Assembly: GCF_000421665.1 (NCBI RefSeq)
Contig: NZ_ATXL01000022.1
Coordinates: 1-33,099 of the forward strand
Length of the DNA stretch: 33,099 nucleotides
Direction of reading: 5' to 3'
From: Bavariicoccus seileri WCC 4188
GTDB taxonomy: Bacteria; Bacillota; Bacilli; Lactobacillales; Aerococcaceae
How positions within the stretch are numbered: the first letter of the stretch is position 1; each line of letters opens with the position of its first letter. The position numbers and the translations under genes were made by a program. Under the pieces are notes generated by a model. It was given only the letters and a program-made list of their open reading frames with translations, had not been told where the DNA came from and made no database searches. This document shows, piece by piece, positions 20,206 to 27,416 of the stretch.

Positions 20206-21246
20206 ATGACAGAATCATTTATTCTAGGAACGTACACTAGAAGCACTAGTAAAGGTTTATATAAAGCAATCTTTAATCCAGAAAGTGGACAATTCGAAAA
20301 AATTACCGCTATTGCACCACTGACTAACCCCACTTATGTGACCCAAATATCAGATACGCGTCTTGTCTCTGTTGCCCAAATTGGTGATCAAGGAGGCTTA
20401 GTCGTTTTAGATGAACAAGCGGACGGCTCATACAAAGTTGTTTCCCAATTAGGATATACCGGACATGTACCATGTTTTGTTTCTTACGATCAAGAACGTG
20501 GCTACTTACTGACCGCAAATTACCATGATGGCATTTTCAGTGTCCTATCCCTATCTGAAAACGGACAACTCAGTTTATTAAATGAAGCAGTTCATCAAGG
20601 AAACGGACCGCACAAAAACCAAGATGGGCCTCACGTGCATTATGCTAGCATCAATCCTCACACCACTGATAACTATGTTTTTGTGTGTGACCTAGGAACC
20701 GATGAAGTGATCACCTATGCAATCGAAGACGATAGTTATGACCTAAAAAAAGTCAGTACCTACAATCCCAAAGCTGGCAGTGGACCTAGACATTTGATTT
20801 TCCATAGCTCCCTACCAATTGCTTACCTATTATGCGAACTAAGTAGTACAGTTGATGTCTTACGGTATCACAAAGACGGTTCATTTGAACGGACACAAAC
20901 TGTAAATCTGCTTCCCGATGACTTTACTGGAGAAAGCTCAGGAGCCGCTATTCGCCTAGATAAAAGTAATCGTCATCTTTATGCCTCAAACCGTGGACAT
21001 GACTCCATCGTTATTTTTGACACGGGAAAAGATGGACTGTCCCTTAAAAAAATTCAAACCATACATACAGAAGGAAAGACGCCAAGAGATTTCAACTTTG
21101 ATCAAAGTGAACAGTATATTTTAAGTGGACACCAAAATGAAACTTATTTGAGCCTATTTAGCCGTGATATGGAAAGTGGTTTGTTGACGTTATTAGATCA
21201 TTCAATACCCGTACCAGAATGTGTATGCGTTCTGCCACTCGTTTGA
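20206..21246 (+). CDS. pgl: Lactonase family protein (6-phosphogluconolactonase type, beta-propeller)
   Basis: 346 residues from the chosen ATG. The sequence ILGTYTRSTSKGLYKAIF, the HGNG-like QGNGPHKNQDGPHVHYASI, GSGPRHLIFH, LYASNRGHDSIVIF and HTEGKTPRDFNF is that of seven-bladed lactonases (Pgl/YkgB), which hydrolyse 6-phosphogluconolactone in the pentose phosphate route; other lactone substrates are possible. An upstream in-frame ATG (20152) has no ribosome binding site, whereas AGGAGG lies 5 nt before 20206. Its 3' end and stop codon are duplicated downstream. Confidence 0.9.
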   Translation: MTESFILGTYTRSTSKGLYKAIFNPESGQFEKITAIAPLTNPTYVTQISDTRLVSVAQIGDQGGLVVLDEQADGSYKVVSQLGYTGHVPCFVSYDQERGYLLTANYHDGIFSVLSLSENGQLSLLNEAVHQGNGPHKNQDGPHVHYASINPHTTDNYVFVCDLGTDEVITYAIEDDSYDLKKVSTYNPKAGSGPRHLIFHSSLPIAYLLCELSSTVDVLRYHKDGSFERTQTVNLLPDDFTGESSGAAIRLDKSNRHLYASNRGHDSIVIFDTGKDGLSLKKIQTIHTEGKTPRDFNFDQSEQYILSGHQNETYLSLFSRDMESGLLTLLDHSIPVPECVCVLPLV

Positions 21247-21276
21247 TGTTATTGTTCTATTTTTGATGTTATTGTT
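21242..21276 (+). repeat. 20-bp tandem duplication covering the pgl stop codon
   Basis: TTTGATGTTATTGTT occurs at 21242-21256 (containing the pgl stop TGA) and again at 21262-21276. A further TGTTTTATT follows. Confidence 0.75.
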
Positions 21277-21305
21277 TTATTGTTTTATTAAGGAGATCTG
21301 TACAG

Positions 21306-21525
21306 CTTAAATAGCTTAGATTAGATCATTTAGATCATTTAGATTATTTAAATTATTTAGATTATTTAGATTATTTAGATTATTTAGATTATTTAGATTA
21401 TTTAGATTGTTAGATTGTTAGATTGTTAAGAATGTTTAGATTGTTTAGATTGTTTTGATTGTTTAGATTGTTAGATTACTTAAACTGTTTAGATAGCTTA
21501 GATAGCTTAGATAGCTTAGATATTT
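21306..21525. repeat. AT-rich minisatellite, 9-bp unit
   Basis: Units of TTTAGATTA run nearly perfectly from about 21328 to 21408, then drift into TTAGATTG (8-9 bp) and AGCTTAGAT (9 bp) variants up to about 21525. It fills most of the 436-bp gap between two convergent genes. Nothing else is seen except the hairpin at 21590. It lacks the spacers of a CRISPR array. Confidence 0.92.
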
Positions 21526-21589
21526 TTAGTTATCGTTAAACTAAACCTCTAAATAAAACAATAAAATAAGAAGAACAAAAAATATCGAC

Positions 21590-21626
21590 GCAAAAGGGAG
21601 TTATCATCATGACAACTCCCTTTTGC
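21590..21626. terminator. Perfect 13-bp hairpin between convergent genes
   Basis: GCAAAAGGGAGTT (21590-21602) and AACTCCCTTTTGC (21614-21626) pair perfectly with an 11-nt loop. The minus-strand side is followed by GTCGATATTTTTTG, the plus side by few Ts, so it best serves the EIIA gene. Confidence 0.6.
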
Positions 21627-21682
21627 ATCCTTAAGTATTTCAATCTAGATAACTTAACATCTCACAACCTACTCATGCTTCC

Positions 21683-22186
21683 TTATTTTAAGGTAACAGT
21701 CCCAATTTCATCACTATGTTTAACTGAACCTAGTTTAGAGATGTCAACATGTTCTACTTTATCCATGTTTGTCACAATCACGATAACTGTACTGTCTTTC
21801 CCACTTTCTTTTAATTGGTTAAAGTTAGTCACAGAGATCACCGTAGAAGGTGTCACAGTATCACCTTCTGAAACTGTGGTTTCAAATGGTTTTCCATCTA
21901 ACTCGACCGTATCAATCCCAATGTGGACTAAGATTTCAAGACCACCTTTTGTAGTTATCCCAATCGCATGTTTCGTCGGAAAAACATTGGATATTATCCC
22001 TTCTACAGGTGAATAAATAGAACTGTCAGTTGGTTTAACAGCAAAACCATCACCCATCATTTTTTGAGAAAAAACAGCATCCGGTACAGATTCAATGGAA
22101 ATAGCTTCTCCATCAACGATTGCGTGGAGTTTTTCCTCTGTTATTTTATCTTCTTTTTTGTCTTTTTTCTTGAAAAAATTAAACAT
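21683..22186 (-). CDS. crr: PTS sugar transporter subunit IIA, glucose type (Crr-like)
   Basis: 167 residues. Hallmarks: GDGFAVKPTDSSIYSPVEGIISNVFPTKHAIGI with H73, and the phosphorylated histidine H88 in GLEILVHIGIDTVELDGKPF. It accepts phosphate from HPr and passes it to an EIIB domain. It stands alone without EIIBC in this window, so it probably serves permeases encoded elsewhere. A lysine-rich N-terminus (FNFFKKKDKKEDK) precedes the domain. Of three in-frame ATGs, the one at 22186 lies 6 nt after GGGGGG and is chosen. Confidence 0.93.
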   Translation of the reverse strand: MFNFFKKKDKKEDKITEEKLHAIVDGEAISIESVPDAVFSQKMMGDGFAVKPTDSSIYSPVEGIISNVFPTKHAIGITTKGGLEILVHIGIDTVELDGKPFETTVSEGDTVTPSTVISVTNFNQLKESGKDSTVIVIVTNMDKVEHVDISKLGSVKHSDEIGTVTLK

Positions 22187-22211
22187 AAACATCCCCCCTT
22201 TATTAATCCCT

Positions 22212-22241
22212 ATATTACCATATTCCATATCTTTTTTGAAA
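22212..22241 (-). promoter_or_regulatory. Candidate promoter of the EIIA gene
   Basis: -10 TAATAT (22212-22217, with TGG before it) and -35 TTTCAA (22236-22241) lie 18 bp apart, just upstream of the ribosome binding site. Confidence 0.45.
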
Positions 22242-22385
22242 CAAAGTCTATTAGTCTACTACTGATTATGAAATGATTATGAAAGTCTTGATTTCAAGTG
22301 ATTCTGAGCTATTGAATATCATAATACACGAAAATACACGCTTGGGAAATTTTTAACCGCTAAAAATTCTGAACCAGATCATCGA

Positions 22386-22456
22386 TAGACTATTCCCCTT
22401 TTTTAAGCTATACTATCAAGCGATGTTATTTCTCTTTAAAATCATGATAAAGAGAA
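22386..22456 (+). promoter_or_regulatory. Candidate uppP promoter and leader hairpin
   Basis: TAGACT (22386-22391) and TATACT (22409-22414) are 17 bp apart. In the leader, TTCTCTTTA (22430-22438) and TAAAGAGAA (22448-22456) form a 9-bp hairpin without a T-run, so it is not a terminator. Nothing else is seen in the interval before uppP. Confidence 0.5.
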
Positions 22457-22495
22457 TAAAAAAAGAAATGAAAAAATTGAAGAAAGAGTGATAAA

Positions 22496-23317
22496 ATGCC
22501 ATTTATAGATTGGTTAAAGATCGTAGTGTTGGGAATTATTGAAGGTATCACTGAGTGGTTGCCAATCAGTAGCACTGGCCATATGATCCTTTTTGATGCG
22601 TTTGTTCCCTTACCTCTTGAACCAGCATTTAAAGAAATGTTTTTAGTTGTTATTCAACTTGCAGCTATCCTGGCTGTTATTTTAGTTTTCTTTACCAAAC
22701 TCAATCCGTTTAGTCCGAGCAAAACAAAAATTGAGCGAAAAAACACTTGGGATACTTGGTTTAAGATTATTATTGGTTGCCTTCCAGCTGCAATCATCGG
22801 ATTACCCCTTGATGATTTTATGGAGAAACACTTTTTTAATTATTTTGTAGTTGCTTTGATGTTAATCCTCTATGGTATTTTATTTATCGTTATTGAAAAC
22901 CGTCATGATCCCAAAAAGGAAACAATACACAGCTTTCCTGAATTATCCTATAAGACAGCTTTTTTAATTGGCTGTTTCCAAGCACTTGCTTTAGTTCCAG
23001 GAACAAGTAGATCAGGTGCTACGATACTAGGAGCACTGATTCTAGGAACTTCAAGATATATAGCAACAGAATTTTCTTTCTTCTTAAGTGTTCCTGTCAT
23101 GCTAGGTGCAAGTTTATTAAAAGTCTACAAATTTGGCTTGAATTTCACAGGGTTAGAAATTTGGATAATGATCGTTGGATCGGTTGTTGCCTTTATCGTC
23201 TCTCTTTTAGCAGTTAAATTCTTGTTAAACTACATCAAGAAAAACGACTTCAAACCATTTGGATGGTACCGTATTATCGTAGGGATAATCGTTCTGATTG
23301 CTTTCCAATTTAAATAA
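22496..23317 (+). CDS. uppP: Undecaprenyl-diphosphatase UppP (BacA)
   Basis: 273 residues, all membrane-spanning segments. It removes a phosphate from undecaprenyl diphosphate to recycle the lipid carrier for wall synthesis. The two catalytic motifs are intact: EGITEWLPISSTGHMIL near the N-terminus and PGTSRSGATILGAL in the middle. Loss or gain changes bacitracin tolerance in many Gram-positives. The ribosome binding site is modest (AAAGAGTGA). It ends in front of a strong two-way terminator. Confidence 0.97.
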   Translation: MPFIDWLKIVVLGIIEGITEWLPISSTGHMILFDAFVPLPLEPAFKEMFLVVIQLAAILAVILVFFTKLNPFSPSKTKIERKNTWDTWFKIIIGCLPAAIIGLPLDDFMEKHFFNYFVVALMLILYGILFIVIENRHDPKKETIHSFPELSYKTAFLIGCFQALALVPGTSRSGATILGALILGTSRYIATEFSFFLSVPVMLGASLLKVYKFGLNFTGLEIWIMIVGSVVAFIVSLLAVKFLLNYIKKNDFKPFGWYRIIVGIIVLIAFQFK

Positions 23318-23373
23318 ATCATCTAGATAGATCTACATCTCGATCTAAATACTCCTAAATGTTTTAGGGGAAA

Positions 23374-23406
23374 CAAAAAAGCAGCCATTAGGCTGCTTTT
23401 TTGTTT
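23374..23406. terminator. Bidirectional terminator shared by uppP and the ncRNA candidate
   Basis: AAAAAAGCAGCC and GGCTGCTTTTTT form a 12-bp stem with a 4-nt ATTA loop and T-runs on both strands. Confidence 0.92.
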
Positions 23407-23603
23407 CGTGGCATTTTTTCAAAGCGATATCAGCGAACAAAATTGTTACACCGACACCATCCATGTATTAACATGGTTGCAAAATGGAAAACCAGAGTTC
23501 ACATCTCTTGTTTTCATATGGCTACATACGGCAGTGCTCATTTAAGAGTTCCATACCCACTAGTGATTGTCAGTATTAATAACTGACGCTCGACTCATCG
23601 CAT
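23374..23603 (-). ncRNA. Candidate stand-alone structured non-coding RNA, about 230 nt
   Basis: No protein-coding signal is seen. On the minus strand a good promoter (23610-23638) is followed by an interval with hairpins GTCAGT/ACTGAC (23569-23587), CGTATG/CATATG (23515-23530), GAAAAC-AGAG/CTCT-GTTTTC (23487-23515) and CCATGT/ACATGG (23461-23476), then an intrinsic terminator. The ends can pair: GCGAT near the 5' end with ATCGC near the 3' end, and AGCG with CGCT just inside. I see none of the conserved cores of RNase P, tmRNA, SRP RNA or a riboswitch. A 6S-like RNA is possible but unproven. Transcription start is inferred from the -10. Confidence 0.55.
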
Positions 23604-23609
23604 GACGTT

Positions 23610-23638
23610 ATTGTACCAATAAAAAATTTTGATTGCAA
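23610..23638 (-). promoter_or_regulatory. Promoter of the ncRNA candidate
   Basis: -35 TTGCAA (23633-23638) and -10 TACAAT (23610-23615) are 17 bp apart; each differs from consensus at one position. It points away from gloA into a region without a gene. Confidence 0.65.
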
Positions 23639-23725
23639 CCATAGGGCTAGAGACACCTTTTGCTATAGTAGTTAATTTTTATGGAGACAGTACACCTCTG
23701 GAGACCACACACCTTTATGATGGTT

Positions 23726-24100
23726 CTATCTCATGACCTCGATTTTGTAACCATCCGGGTCTTTGACGAAATAATATTTTGGTTCACTACCAGGAAGTCC
23801 CTTAAGTTCCGTAACCTCATAGCCCTTTTCAGCATGTAATTTGTGTGTTTTTTCCAAATCATCAACTCGAATAGCGATATGACCATAACCGTCCCCTAAG
23901 TCATATGGGCCGTGATCATAATTGTAAGTTAATTCAAGCTCTATGGTTTCACCAGGCAGTGTCAAATAAACTAAAGTAAATTTGTGGTCTGGAAAATCTT
24001 TTCTTCTACTTTCTTCATAACCAAAAGCCTCTGTATAGAATTTTATAGAAGCTTCAAGATCTTGCACCCGGATACAGGTGTGTAAAAACGTTGCACTCAT
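23726..24100 (-). CDS. gloA: Glyoxalase I / lactoylglutathione lyase (VOC family)
   Basis: 124 residues in two beta-alpha-beta-beta-beta modules. The four metal ligands expected for GloA are present: H7, E56, H74 and E121 (FLHTCIRV; IELELTYN; GYGHIAIRV; YKIEVMR). It isomerises the hemithioacetal of methylglyoxal; the thiol cofactor in this organism is unknown. The length and ligand spacing match bacterial nickel-type GloA closely. Single gene; no terminator is visible behind it before the ncRNA promoter. Confidence 0.92.
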   Translation of the reverse strand: MSATFLHTCIRVQDLEASIKFYTEAFGYEESRRKDFPDHKFTLVYLTLPGETIELELTYNYDHGPYDLGDGYGHIAIRVDDLEKTHKLHAEKGYEVTELKGLPGSEPKYYFVKDPDGYKIEVMR

Positions 24101-24281
24101 ATCACAATTTCTCCTTTTTTTGCCCCTTAATCTTACGACCTAGTGGCCACTTTTTTCTTTCCCTTTTCATAATAACGTAACATTTACCACTAAGGCAATT
24201 CTAATGAAACATGCCATCGAAAGCGCCGCTTAATATTCTCTTAAGATCGACAGATAAATGCATGAGGACTTCGAAACTTGC

Positions 24282-24310
24282 TTGCTATTTCACGATAATT
24301 TGATTATGCT
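24282..24310 (+). promoter_or_regulatory. Candidate promoter of the zinc-ribbon membrane protein gene
   Basis: TTGCTA (24282-24287) and TATGCT (24305-24310) are 17 bp apart, 30 bp before the start codon. Confidence 0.5.
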
Positions 24311-24340
24311 ATTTAGTGACTATTACACGGGGGAATCAAA

Positions 24341-25153
24341 ATGAAGACTTGCCATTATTGTAAAAATGAAATAGACGATCAAGCATTGATTTGTCCTTAT
24401 TGTGGTTCAGATTTATCTGACACACCTAAGAACCAATCTCACCTACAAGGAACATTATTCGATATGCCTGAGGAACCCACTGCAAAGAGGCATTTAGAAG
24501 ATTCTAGACAATCAACTACCAAACATACTGCCTACAATGTGTGGCAAAAAATCAGTGGTTATCTCAATTATTTGAAGGATCACTTCAAACAACCCGACTT
24601 GAAAAGACGTCATCGTCGCTTCGAAAACACCTACTATGGCTACATTAGCATGATTCTAGCAGTTTTATTGAGTGCAGGGACTTTAACAAGAATTGTGATC
24701 AGTTCTATTGAGCAATACAATTTTCTGTCAACAATTAGTGTTTTACCCGCAATCGATACGAATCCCAATCCAATTATGTTTTTAGTCAAAAGTAGTCTAT
24801 TTTTTGTGATCTTTTATTTTGGCTTGCCCATCATATCTTATTTCGTCAAACTGCTTTTCTTGAAACGAAAACATGTCTTTCATTATTGGATTGGTCAATA
24901 TGCTGGAGCAAATACACTAAGCCTAATGGTCCTAGTCATTGCCTTTATCCTATCGTTGATTGCTCCAACAATGCTGTTACTTCTGATTATCTTTTTACTT
25001 TTAATCGCGGCAAGCTCATTTATTATTACGTTTGTAGCGTCCTTTTACACCACAGTTAACGAAACAGGAGTGGACAACATTTATTACTCTTTCATTGGTA
25101 TGTTTGTCTATTTATTTCTAATCATGACAGCCAGCTACTTATTGTTCATATGA
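24341..25153 (+). CDS. Zinc-ribbon multipass membrane protein of unknown function
   Basis: 270 residues. The N-terminus is a zinc ribbon with two CxxC pairs (CHYCKNEIDDQALICPYCGSDL), followed by a polar linker (about 25-105) and about five hydrophobic segments (roughly 97-121, 144-172, 184-206, 207-236, 246-269). Such proteins are common in Lactobacillales and have no agreed role. GGGGGA lies upstream of the ATG. It is a single gene with its own promoter and a strong terminator. I do not recognise a specific family. Confidence 0.85.
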   Translation: MKTCHYCKNEIDDQALICPYCGSDLSDTPKNQSHLQGTLFDMPEEPTAKRHLEDSRQSTTKHTAYNVWQKISGYLNYLKDHFKQPDLKRRHRRFENTYYGYISMILAVLLSAGTLTRIVISSIEQYNFLSTISVLPAIDTNPNPIMFLVKSSLFFVIFYFGLPIISYFVKLLFLKRKHVFHYWIGQYAGANTLSLMVLVIAFILSLIAPTMLLLLIIFLLLIAASSFIITFVASFYTTVNETGVDNIYYSFIGMFVYLFLIMTASYLLFI

Positions 25154-25218
25154 GCCTATCAGTAGCCTTCTATTAACCTTTTATAGGCTCTTACTAGTTT
25201 TTCTTTTTAACAAGATTT

Positions 25219-25260
25219 AACGAGGGGTTTGACTTATACGTCAATACCCCTCGTTTTTTT
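25219..25260 (+). terminator. Intrinsic terminator
   Basis: ACGAGGGGT and ACCCCTCGT form a 9-bp stem, extended by TGAC/GTCA inside, followed by TTTTTTT. Confidence 0.92.
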
Positions 25261-25269
25261 GAGCAATTT

Positions 25270-25400
25270 CAATGAAATTTTTTCTATTGAATTCAATTTA
25301 TATTCAATCTATTAATCTTCAATCTATTAGTCTCTTCTATTCAATTTTTCTATTAACCGCTATTGATTTCTATTAATAATCTCCTACTAGTACTAGTCCC
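25270..25400. repeat. Imperfect AT-rich repeats downstream of cdd
   Basis: TTCAATCTATTAATC, TTCAATCTATTAGTC, TTCTATTCAAT, TTCTATTAACC and TTCTATTAATA follow each other with poor periodicity. No gene is seen here. Confidence 0.5.
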
Positions 25401-25440
25401 ATAACAATCTCTTAATATTCCCCTAATTATCAAATAAACC

Positions 25441-25896
25441 TTACATATCTAATGTAACAAAGGCATATGGCGATAAATCTTCTAATAGCAACTTTTTGAT
25501 TGATTCATCTTCTTTTGTTAGATATACAGGCATTTTGGGGCTACAAAATTCGACTAAAACTTGTCGGCAGATGTTGCAAGGTGGTAAGAAACTTTCTGTA
25601 TCACCTGCAATAGCAATAGCTTTGAAGTCCCCCTTTTGATAACCATCACTAATGGCGGTGAACATTGCTGATCGTTCAGCACAATTGGTTGCACCAAAGG
25701 ACGCATTCTCTATATTAACACCGGAATAGATTTTTCCATCTTTCATTAAAAGAGCAGCCCCTACTGGAAAATGAGAGTATGGCGCATACGCCCTTGCCTT
25801 GGCCTCTCTTGCTTTTTGCATCAAAATTTCAGGCGATACATTAACATTCAAACTATATTCTTGGGTGTTATCAGTTTTCTTTTCTTTAGTAGTCAT
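25441..25896 (-). CDS. cdd: Cytidine deaminase
   Basis: 151 residues. The zinc site is C72 (TNCAERSAM) with the proton shuttle E74, and C107 and C110 (PPCNICRQVL). It deaminates cytidine and deoxycytidine for pyrimidine salvage, working alongside Upp and Tdk. The usual PCGxCRQ is PCNICRQ here, a mild variant. The N-terminus is about 20 residues longer than usual; AAGGAG 7 nt before the ATG at 25896 supports that start, though an internal ATG at residue 26 would give a standard protein. Confidence 0.95.
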   Translation of the reverse strand: MTTKEKKTDNTQEYSLNVNVSPEILMQKAREAKARAYAPYSHFPVGAALLMKDGKIYSGVNIENASFGATNCAERSAMFTAISDGYQKGDFKAIAIAGDTESFLPPCNICRQVLVEFCSPKMPVYLTKEDESIKKLLLEDLSPYAFVTLDM

Positions 25897-26172
25897 TTTT
25901 TTGCTCCTTCATTAAGTTGGTAAGTAAGTCTCGATTGTTTCTCGTCTTCACTACTTAAATTAGCTACTTCTAAGCCATACCATTTTACAGTATCTCAATA
26001 CTGTTAGCAATCCTCTTAGTTAACCATAGTCGTAATTGATCATAGCCGTAATTAGCCATCCAGATGGTTAGGTATCCTTCTATCCCTTCATAAATCAGCT
26101 AAATTTAAATCACCGAAAAAGCCAGTAATAAAGACAGTAACACAGTAATATGGCTGAACAATTGATTGTCAC
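25897..26172. other. Gene-free interval between cdd and the TPP riboswitch
   Basis: No gene is seen. It holds a near-duplicate CATAGTCGTAATTGAT / CATAGCCGTAATTAGC (about 26025-26060) and must contain the cdd promoter, which I could not identify with confidence. Confidence 0.5.
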
Positions 26173-26200
26173 TTGATTTTATCACCAAATTCGTTATACT
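26173..26200 (+). promoter_or_regulatory. Promoter of the thiT transcript
   Basis: TTGATT (26173-26178) and TATACT (26195-26200) are 16 bp apart; a second TATACT follows at once (26201-26206). Transcription would begin just before the riboswitch. Confidence 0.55.
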
Positions 26201-26224
26201 TATACTATAAAATTGAATAAACCG

Positions 26225-26307
26225 ATTACAAAGGGGCGCCATTGGCTGAGACACACGAAAGTGAACCCTTCGAACCTGATTGTTAATACAAGCGTAGGAA
26301 TTGTAAT
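26225..26307 (+). promoter_or_regulatory. TPP riboswitch (THI box) aptamer
   Basis: The conserved core is unmistakable: GGGGCGCC, GGCTGAGAC, ACCCTTCGAACCTGAT, and GTTAATACAAGCGTAGGAA. The closing stem P1 is ATTACAA (26225-26231) with TTGTAAT (26301-26307). It senses thiamine pyrophosphate and should switch off thiT when TPP is plentiful. Confidence 0.97.
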
Positions 26308-26326
26308 TTCGATGAATCTTCTAATC

Positions 26327-26363
26327 ATCCTCTTTGTGTCGGAATACCACAGGAGGATTTTTT
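26327..26363 (+). terminator. Riboswitch expression platform: terminator that includes the thiT ribosome binding site
   Basis: ATCCTC (26327-26332) pairs with GAGGAT (26353-26358), continued inside by TTGTG/CCACAG-type pairs with one bulged U, and followed by TTTTTT. The 3' arm is the AGGAGGA ribosome binding site of thiT, so the same fold can end transcription and mask translation. Confidence 0.8.
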
Positions 26364-26364
26364 T

Positions 26365-26955
26365 ATGGAAAAATCAGCAACATTTTTAAAATCGATCAAT
26401 GTCTGGGTTGAGATAGCAATCGTTGCTGCACTGGCAATGGTCTTAACATTCATACCCGCTGATATCGGTTGGATTCAAATATCTTTAGGGACAGTGATTG
26501 TTGGTATCCTAGCTTTTAGACGAGGTACTGTTCCAGCACTTATTGCAGGATTATTATGGGGACTTCTTCATTTTTTAAAAGGCTTTTATATCTTATCCCC
26601 TACGCAATTCACTATTGAATATATTTTAGCATTTGCTTGTATGGGTTTTGCTGGTCTTGTTTATCCACAGTTTCAAAAAGCTTTAGCAGACGATAATTCA
26701 AAAGCTGCGCTAAAATATCTTGTTATTGGAATGTTGATTGGCACATTTATCAAGTACTTCTGGCACTTTGTTGCTGGTTATGTTTTTTGGGGTAGTTATG
26801 CATGGGCAAGTTGGGGCGCATTTTCTTATTCCCTAGTGGTCAATGGTGTTAGTTTTATCTTGACTGCTGTCTACTGCACGATTGTCAGCGTCTTACTTTT
26901 CAAAACCTCACCAAGACTCTTCAAAGCACAAGATAAGGCACGTGGCTATCGTTGA
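26365..26955 (+). CDS. thiT: Thiamine-specific ECF transporter S component ThiT
   Basis: 196 residues with six membrane segments. Start region MEKSATFLKSINVWVEIAIVAALAM, the WGLLHFLKG loop and the aromatic-rich YFWHFVAGYVFWGSYAW are typical of ThiT, whose thiamine pocket is lined by tryptophan and tyrosine. It needs the shared EcfA/A'/T module, not in this window. Control by the TPP riboswitch upstream confirms the substrate. Confidence 0.96.
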   Translation: MEKSATFLKSINVWVEIAIVAALAMVLTFIPADIGWIQISLGTVIVGILAFRRGTVPALIAGLLWGLLHFLKGFYILSPTQFTIEYILAFACMGFAGLVYPQFQKALADDNSKAALKYLVIGMLIGTFIKYFWHFVAGYVFWGSYAWASWGAFSYSLVVNGVSFILTAVYCTIVSVLLFKTSPRLFKAQDKARGYR

Positions 26956-26959
26956 TTGC

Positions 26960-26989
26960 CAAGACTTATTCTTACAAGACTTATTCCTA
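26960..26989 (+). repeat. 15-bp tandem duplication behind thiT
   Basis: CAAGACTTATTCTTA (26960-26974) is followed directly by CAAGACTTATTCCTA (26975-26989), starting 5 bp after the thiT stop. Confidence 0.75.
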
Positions 26990-27210
26990 GTTAGTAGTTA
27001 AACAAAAACTAGAGGGTTACTTGTCCTGGTAATTCCTATGTCAGCTCAAACGAAAAAAGGTCATTTCTTAAGAATGGTGGCTTTCTTCATTAGCTATTTC
27101 TAGTAGAACTACATCAAAAACGGCTAGTTTCATAGCAATCAGTCTCTAATTTGAGATTAAAACTGCGATATACTTGAGGCTAGTGATGTAGTCTTCTACC
27201 TTACAACATA

Positions 27211-27289
27211 TCCTCCCGGATAGAATAAAGAAGCTCCTTCCTTGATAGTCATATATCACAAGGAAGGAGTTTCTTTCGTTATCCGAGGA
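27211..27289. terminator. Long hairpin between thiT and sodA (terminator-like)
   Basis: The inner stem of 18 bp is 27227-27244 with 27259-27276 (CTCCTTCCTTG/CAAGGAAGGAG flanked by AAAGAAG/TTTCTTT, one G-T pair). An outer stem joins TCCTC..GGATA (27211-27222) with TATCCGAGGA (27280-27289). The tail TTTCTTT suits termination in both directions. The rest of the roughly 460-bp gap shows no gene; it could hold a small RNA, but I see no clear promoter. Confidence 0.6.
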
Positions 27290-27416
27290 TTATGCTCAAT
27301 TTTCTAGTGATTTTCTCTCTCATTATGAGCGCTTTGCTTTATAAAAACGTTTGCCTTTGATATCATTATCACTGTAAGAACAATTGCTTCAAAATAAGAA
27401 AGGGGTATTCAATTTT

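Noticed and set aside
21306-21525. Possible CRISPR array
   Set aside because: The units are 9 bp, contiguous and without unique spacers; it is a minisatellite. No cas gene is present.
21609-22016. 135-codon plus-strand ORF
   Set aside because: It starts inside the 21590-21626 hairpin and lies antisense to the well-supported EIIA gene.
23401-23586. 61-codon plus-strand ORF with TTG start
   Set aside because: It begins in a terminator T-run, has no ribosome binding site and no recognisable family; the interval is better explained as a minus-strand RNA.
23374-23603. RNase P, tmRNA or SRP RNA
   Set aside because: The expected conserved cores (for example GAGGAAAGTC or GGAAGCAGC) are not found on either strand.
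27358-27375. Fur/PerR-like box before sodA (TGATATCATTATCA)
   Set aside because: The half-sites are one base short of the 7-1-7 arrangement, and no clear promoter frames them; too weak to call.
26956-27383. T-box or other leader for sodA
   Set aside because: No T-box sequence or specifier stem, and sodA is not an expected target.
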